Below, in pieces: positions 5,839-8,087 of a DNA stretch of 8,087 bases; position 1 is the first letter of the stretch, and every line of letters begins with the position of its first letter. The stretch comes from Streptomyces katrae. Lineage in GTDB: Bacteria; Actinomycetota; Actinomycetes; Streptomycetales; Streptomycetaceae. Under the pieces are notes generated by a model. It had not been told where the DNA came from. It ran no database searches and saw only the letters and a list, made by a program, of their open reading frames with translations. The stretch covers positions 1 through 8,087 of the forward strand of contig NZ_JZWV01000428.1 in assembly GCF_000966975.1 (NCBI RefSeq), read 5' to 3'. Made by a program: the position numbers and the translations under genes.

Positions 5839-7425
5839 TCAGGCCTGGGGAGCGGCGGTGCCGAGGGCGAGCCGCCAGATCGTGCGGCCGCTCTCGCGGA
5901 CGAAGCCGGCCCGGACGAGGGCCTCGGCGAGTTCGGGCTGCCCCTTCTCCTCGATGACCGCGGTCACCGTGATCCCCTCGTGGTCCGCCCGTGCGGCCGC
6001 CGAGGCCAGCAGCGCCTGCAGCACACCGGTGCCGGCGAACTCGGCGAGAACCTGGGCGTCCACGAGGCGCACGCCGCCCTCCTGGACCGAGTCCGACGCG
6101 ATCCAGCCGACGGGGCGGCCGTCCTGGCGGCAGAGGAACAGCAGGCCGTCGCCCCCGCCCTTGCCGAGGACGATGTGCCGGACCGTCTCCGGCTCCAGCT
6201 TGAGCTTGACGCCTCCGGGCAGCACGACTTCGGAGCAGGTCTCCACCGCGAGGGCGACGAGCTCCTCCACGGCCTCGGTGTCGGCCCGGTCCACCTGCTC
6301 GACGACCAGGTGGGCGGCGGCCCCGGCGGCGGGGGCGCCGGGGGCGCGCTTGCTCACGCCGTGCAGGCCGATCACCTCGAAGCCGTGCTTGCGGACCCAG
6401 TCGCCGGATATCGCGTCCTCGTCGGCGGTGGCGGCGATCAGGCCGCTCTTGCCCTCCGCCCGGCCGAAGACGCGGGCCTCGGCGAGCAGGCGCGACGCGA
6501 GGCCGCGGCGGTCGGCTCCGGGCCGCACCACGATGTCCAGGAAGTGGTTGTCCTGGTCATCGACGCCCTTGATGGCGCCGCACTGGACGAAGGCCAGCGC
6601 GGCGCCGTCCTCGCGGACCACCCGGACCAGCGGCTCGGTGCCGGGCGCGAAGACCAGCTCGTGGCGGCGGCCATCCGGCAGGCGCGCCTCGATCAGCTCG
6701 GCGATCACAGCGGCGCCCTCGTCGTCGAGGCCGAGGGGCTCGGAGGCGGGCGCGAGGTCCGCCGGGCCGAGCACGAAGCGCTCGATGTCCCCGTCGCGGG
6801 ACTCGTGGCGGAAGCCCGCCCGGGTCAGCACGCCCTGGGAGGGGGTGTTGGCGGTCAGCGTGCGGCCGACGACCTGGTCGACCCCCGGCTGGGAGAAGGC
6901 CCAGCGGGCCAGGCCGGTCAGGGCCTCGGTGGCATAACCCGCGCCGCGGCAGGACTCGGCGAGGCCGAACCCGACCTCGACGGTGCCGCCGCTCGGCGGC
7001 TGGTGGAAGCCCATCTCGCCGATCACCAGACCGTCCTCGGCGCGGACGAGGTGGTACATGCCGAACCCGAACCGCATCTGGCCGGGGGTGCGGCGCCCGA
7101 AACCGGTGGCGGCGTTCTTGCTGCCGGGCAGCGGGTAGCCCTCGATCCAGTCCTCGGACGTCGCGTTCTCGTCGAGGAGTCCGGCCACCTGGCCGGGCGT
7201 CAGCTCCCGCAGGACCAGTCGCCCGGTGGCGAGGGAGTTGGTCGGCGGTTCGAGGAGCTCGCGCACCGACACGGGCGTCAGGTCCGACCACTCCGCCTCG
7301 ATGTGGCGCAGGCACTCCTCCTTGGCGCCCCGGAAGCCGCTCTGCTTCCAGCCGTCGGGCAGGTCCTGTCCGGCCGGCCAGGTCGAGTACTGGCCCTCGT
7401 CGTTGACGACTACTTCGTGGATCAC
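5839..7425 (-). CDS. MbtH-like domain fused to three GNAT acetyltransferase-like domains
   Basis: 528 residues. Residues 1-55 are an MbtH-like domain: VNDEGQYSTWP (7-17), PDGW (23-26), CL (38-39), and W46 with SDLTPVSV (47-54). This keeps the three family tryptophans (16, 26, 46), though the usual RP is TP and the NPFDD start is absent. MbtH proteins bind and activate NRPS adenylation domains. Residues 68-220 form a RimJ/RimL-type GNAT domain (RLVLREL, then CRGAGYATEAL at 159-169 for acetyl-CoA). Residues about 245-355 form a second (LDIVVRPGADRRGLASRLL, 296-314). Residues about 372-520 form a third (LAEFAGTGVLQALLAS, 460-475), whose Q/RxxGxG site lacks the Arg/Gln. The start is GTG 7425-7423, overlapping the reductase TGA (GTGA), with GGAG 7 nt upstream; no other start gives MbtH homology. 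Likely role: stimulate the NRPS and acylate an amine on an intermediate or product. Active domains and substrate are unknown. Confidence 0.88.
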   Translation of the reverse strand: MIHEVVVNDEGQYSTWPAGQDLPDGWKQSGFRGAKEECLRHIEAEWSDLTPVSVRELLEPPTNSLATGRLVLRELTPGQVAGLLDENATSEDWIEGYPLPGSKNAATGFGRRTPGQMRFGFGMYHLVRAEDGLVIGEMGFHQPPSGGTVEVGFGLAESCRGAGYATEALTGLARWAFSQPGVDQVVGRTLTANTPSQGVLTRAGFRHESRDGDIERFVLGPADLAPASEPLGLDDEGAAVIAELIEARLPDGRRHELVFAPGTEPLVRVVREDGAALAFVQCGAIKGVDDQDNHFLDIVVRPGADRRGLASRLLAEARVFGRAEGKSGLIAATADEDAISGDWVRKHGFEVIGLHGVSKRAPGAPAAGAAAHLVVEQVDRADTEAVEELVALAVETCSEVVLPGGVKLKLEPETVRHIVLGKGGGDGLLFLCRQDGRPVGWIASDSVQEGGVRLVDAQVLAEFAGTGVLQALLASAAARADHEGITVTAVIEEKGQPELAEALVRAGFVRESGRTIWRLALGTAAPQA

Positions 7426-8087
7426 TGTGCTGCTCCAAACGCGTTCGGGTTGTCGAGGAGGGTCGCGAAGTCCCAGAGCCGGGACTTCGGGAAGAAGCCT
7501 GTTTCGATGCCGTGGCCGATGAGGGTGCGCAGCAGGGCCGCGTCGGGCCGGGGGCAGCGCAGGTCGCCCAGGGCCTGTGCCGTGGCCTGCGCGTCGTACT
7601 CGACGAGGGTCCGCACCGGCTTGACGAACTGGGCGAGGAAGGCGTGGGCGTTGGCGTCGGTCGCGTCGGCCCCCGGCCGTCCCAGCCACTCCCCCACCGC
7701 CTGCGGGGCGGCCGGGATCACTGCGTAGCCGAGGTCGCGGAGGATGACCGCGAGGTCGGTCGAGGGGAGGCTCACCGGGTTGGAGACGTGGAAGGTGCGT
7801 CCCGAGTGGGCGGGGTCGCGCGAGAGGCGCAGGATGGCGTCGGCCGCGTAGTCGACGGGGGTCAGGTCCATGCCCCAGCCGGGCGCAGAGGGGACCAGGC
7901 CGCAGCTGAGGATCACCCGCAGGATCTGGTACATCATGTTCACGCTCGGGTCGGGCAGGAAGGTGCCGGTCCGGGTGTTGCCGACGAGCGTGCCCACGCG
8001 GTGCACCGTCGCGTCCAGGCCGTCGGCGATGGCCTTCCTGACGGCCAGTTCGGCCTCGTACTTCGAGCGGGCGTAGGGGCTGTCGAA
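7422..8087 (-). CDS. C-terminal thioester reductase domain of an NRPS/PKS (5' part outside window)
   Basis: The frame is open from the right edge and gives 221 residues ending at TGA 7424-7422. It opens at the catalytic motif SPYARSKYEAE, the YxxxK (Tyr5, Lys9 of the fragment) of extended SDR thioester-reductase domains. It continues with HRVGTLVGN, then MDLTPVDYAADAI (92-104) and TFHVSNP (117-123), all typical of the C-terminal half of these domains. Such domains sit at the end of NRPS/PKS proteins and use NAD(P)H to release the carrier-bound chain as an aldehyde, or after a second round an alcohol. This fragment ends about where such domains end. The upstream modules are outside the window, so a stand-alone reductase cannot be excluded. 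The downstream MbtH domain, joined by a GTGA overlap, strongly favours an NRPS. Confidence 0.9.
   Translation of the reverse strand, partial: FDSPYARSKYEAELAVRKAIADGLDATVHRVGTLVGNTRTGTFLPDPSVNMMYQILRVILSCGLVPSAPGWGMDLTPVDYAADAILRLSRDPAHSGRTFHVSNPVSLPSTDLAVILRDLGYAVIPAAPQAVGEWLGRPGADATDANAHAFLAQFVKPVRTLVEYDAQATAQALGDLRCPRPDAALLRTLIGHGIETGFFPKSRLWDFATLLDNPNAFGAAQ
7433..7436 (-). promoter_or_regulatory. Ribosome binding site fixing the GTG start of the MbtH-GNAT gene
   Basis: GGAG on the minus strand, 7 nt before GTG 7425-7423 and inside the last codons of the reductase gene. Together with the GTGA overlap it decides the start. The frame is open further upstream, but only as a shadow of the reductase gene. 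Confidence 0.75.

Noticed and set aside
7426..7689. Upstream extension of the MbtH-GNAT gene to an earlier start at 7689
   Set aside because: The added 88 codons overlap the reductase C terminus in another frame and show no homology. GTG 7425 has a good ribosome site and a GTGA overlap.
4264..7728. Other long plus-strand open frames (4264-5775, 5546-6937, 5815-7728)
   Set aside because: They are antisense to well-supported MFS and MbtH-GNAT genes and show no recognisable domains.
1..8087. CRISPR arrays, tRNA or rRNA genes, insertion sequences, attachment sites
   Set aside because: No regular spaced repeats, no tRNA- or rRNA-like segments, no transposase or integrase motifs and no terminal inverted repeats were seen. 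Coding genes occupy almost the whole window, with no gene-free stretch above 120 nt.

Overview
The window is GC-rich (roughly 70% by eye) with strongly GC-biased third codon positions and many overlapping start/stop codons. This points to an actinomycete, most likely Streptomyces or a close relative; the sequence alone does not give the species. Every gene I can support is on the minus strand. Together they look like the tailoring, export and housekeeping part of a nonribosomal peptide or hybrid NRPS/PKS biosynthetic cluster. The core assembly-line enzyme enters from the right edge, and the cluster continues past the left edge.

Layout in transcription order (right to left). (1) The C-terminal 221 residues of a terminal thioester-reductase domain (YxxxK dehydrogenase), the likely reductive release end of an NRPS/PKS. 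(2) Overlapping it by GTGA, a 528-residue protein with an MbtH-like domain at its N terminus followed by three GNAT-type acetyltransferase-like segments. (3) A 12-helix MFS exporter. (4) A 97-nt gap holding a strong hairpin and a possible 8-codon leader ORF. (5) A tightly coupled block: a short AMP-forming acyl ligase, a FabG-like SDR reductase, a stand-alone acyl carrier protein, a type II thioesterase whose nucleophile is Cys rather than Ser, and an OsmC-like protein whose first redox Cys is Asp. (6) A long GC-rich hairpin. (7) A second, ordinary Ser-type type II thioesterase, cut by the left edge.

Inferred logic: the ligase activates a carboxylic acid and loads it on the free ACP. The SDR reduces a keto group on the ACP-bound chain, and one or both thioesterases edit or transfer acyl groups. 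The NRPS, helped by the MbtH domain, builds the peptide and releases it reductively as an aldehyde or alcohol. The GNAT domains acylate an intermediate or the product, and the MFS protein exports it. The final product cannot be named from this window. The strongest leads are the MbtH-GNAT-GNAT-GNAT fusion, the Cys-nucleophile thioesterase and the Cys-to-Asp OsmC homologue, the last two being adjacent and translationally coupled.
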